From the NCBI GenBank assembly GCA_045540275.1, contig JAZQGX010000125.1, forward strand, positions 1-6,042: a stretch of DNA of 6,042 nt, read 5' to 3'. The notes beneath the pieces are model-generated. The model did no database searches. It was not told the origin of the DNA and saw only the letters and a program-made list of their open reading frames with translations. Made by a program: the position numbers and the translations under genes. Shown here one piece after another: positions 5,373 through 6,042 of this stretch. This stretch comes from RGIG8368 sp045540275. GTDB taxonomy: Bacteria > Verrucomicrobiota > Kiritimatiellia > RFP12 > UBA1067. Every line of letters starts with the position of its first letter. Position 1 is the first letter of the stretch.

Positions 5373-5684
5373 ATGAAAAAAGCCGTTGTCAGAATGACTG
5401 TAATCAATATCGTACTCATCGCTTTGCTTTTGGCGATTTGCGCGATGGATAGGTATTTCGAGGGACAGTCTGCGCTTGGTTGTACAAAATCATCAGACAG
5501 TCTTGTTGGGCAACGACTTGAAACATTGCTTCGTCGTACCCCTGTGTTCCCTGACGAAATTCAATCCTATCCTGTGTCCAACTCGTATGTGACATTGATA
5601 TACGATGCAGACAAAGTGCATTGTCGAGTGTATCCACGCAGAGAGATTGTTGTTTCGGACGGAATGGTGATTAGTTGTCGTTGA
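5373..5684 (+). CDS. Small membrane-anchored protein of unknown function
   Basis: The product has 103 residues. The ATG at 5373 is preceded by GGAG at 5363-5366 with a 6-nt spacer. This favours it over an in-frame TTG at 5361 that overlaps the upstream gene. A Lys-Lys start and a hydrophobic segment at about residues 8-24 predict an N-terminal anchor. The remaining ~75 residues would be outside the cytoplasm, with a short pattern (LVGQRLETLLRRTP, then a beta-rich tail) loosely reminiscent of small BamE/SmpA-like domains. That resemblance is weak. It follows the 152-residue membrane protein by 2 nt and has the same architecture, so the two probably act together. Function is unknown. Confidence 0.7.
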   Translation: MKKAVVRMTVINIVLIALLLAICAMDRYFEGQSALGCTKSSDSLVGQRLETLLRRTPVFPDEIQSYPVSNSYVTLIYDADKVHCRVYPRREIVVSDGMVISCR

Positions 5685-5710
5685 CAAGTCCATTGTTGGA
5701 GAATGATAAA
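5681..5710 (+). promoter_or_regulatory. Possible promoter for the GC-rich gene at the right edge
   Basis: A perfect TTGACA (5681-5686) overlaps the stop codon of the 103-residue gene. GATAAA (5705-5710, 4/6 to TATAAT) follows after 18 nt, and the ATG at 5744 lies 33 nt further on. The change in base composition here supports a new transcription unit, but the -10 match is modest. Confidence 0.3.
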
Positions 5711-5743
5711 TCTATTGCCATGTAAAATCGGAGATATGCCGGA

Positions 5744-6042
5744 ATGAGAAATCCAGTCAAATCAAGAGCGCTGATTGTCTCATGCGCGGTGGTTGCGCTG
5801 GTGGCAGCGTCGGTGGCGGCTTTGCTCCTCTTGCGGCGCAGGAACGAGCCAAAGTTGCCGGAGCCAGGGCCATCGGCCGTGCCTGGCAAAGTGGCAGTGA
5901 AGCCCATCGTTCGGGAAAATGTCGCACATGCGCCGATGGTTGCGGCGTCGACCTCTCGCGCCGTTGCCGTCGTCTGCGGCGCGGTCGAGGCGACCGCCTG
6001 CCGCTACGAGGCGCGGAACGATGCGCTGCGGTCGATTGCGCG
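5744..6042 (+). CDS. N-terminal part of a GC-rich gene for a membrane-anchored protein (3' partial)
   Basis: The frame is open from the ATG at 5744 to the right edge (99 codons), with GGAG at 5730-5733 ten nt upstream. Residues about 9-26 are a strongly hydrophobic Ala/Val/Leu helix preceded by Arg and Lys and followed by RRR, giving a predicted N-in membrane anchor. A Pro-rich linker (PKLPEPGPSAVPG) leads to a domain beginning near VVCGAVEA and RYEARNDALRSIA, which looks helical. DNA composition is far higher in G+C than the preceding genes (77% in one hand-counted 60-nt line), and codons end mostly in G or C. This suggests a return to host-like chromosomal sequence. The family cannot be named from this fragment; a helical-repeat protein is one possibility. 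Confidence 0.75.
   Translation, partial: MRNPVKSRALIVSCAVVALVAASVAALLLLRRRNEPKLPEPGPSAVPGKVAVKPIVRENVAHAPMVAASTSRAVAVVCGAVEATACRYEARNDALRSIA

Noticed and set aside
1..6042. tRNA, rRNA, transposase or insertion sequence
   Set aside because: No cloverleaf, rRNA motif or transposase-like reading frame was seen on either strand, so rearrangement here is attributed to the Rhs repeats rather than to an insertion sequence.

Overview
The window looks like an accessory, polymorphic-toxin type locus of a Gram-negative bacterium. The Rhs/YD-repeat protein resembles, from memory, large Rhs-like proteins of gut or rumen PVC-group bacteria (Kiritimatiellota, Lentisphaerota, Verrucomicrobiota). The recurring protein phrase around NFSTFQHFNTST, encoded by an octamer DNA repeat, is the main reason. 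This placement is a moderate-to-weak inference, because no rRNA or housekeeping gene is present.

Layout. (1) From the left edge to 1945 lies the 3' part of an rhs-type gene, open at the 5' end. Its YD-repeat core is GC-rich. It is followed by a degenerate Rhs core-end motif and then by an AT-rich C-terminal toxin-like domain carrying a zincin motif, HEVLH. (2) Overlapping its stop, 1932-3050 encodes a Cys-rich, probably exported protein with leucine-rich-like repeats, the likely cognate immunity protein. (3) 3051-3292 is non-coding. It holds a tandem octamer, a possible promoter, a large GC-rich inverted repeat and a short 9-nt periodic array. (4) 3293-3658 is a second, displaced cassette. 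It contains a 161-nt copy of the end of the Rhs core fused directly to the last ~67 residues of a related toxin, again with HEVLH. (5) 3655-4854, joined by an ATGA stop/start overlap, encodes a paralogue of the first immunity candidate with a clear signal peptide. (6) 4912-5370 and 5373-5684 are two small, closely spaced genes for membrane-anchored proteins of unknown function. (7) From 5744 to the right edge runs the 5' end of a markedly GC-rich gene with an N-terminal membrane anchor.

How it fits together. The working model is a contact-dependent or secreted Rhs effector whose variable tip is a metallopeptidase-like toxin. Each tip is followed by its own exported immunity-like protein. The two core copies (1007-1167 and 3293-3453) have the same length, are about 92% identical by eye, and lie 2286 nt apart, a multiple of three. 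Recombination between them would therefore fuse the main core in frame to the downstream cassette and remove the first toxin/immunity pair. The second toxin lacks the N-terminal half of the first, so it may be a decaying remnant kept beside a still intact orphan immunity gene. The toxin and immunity functions are inferred from architecture and motifs, not demonstrated.
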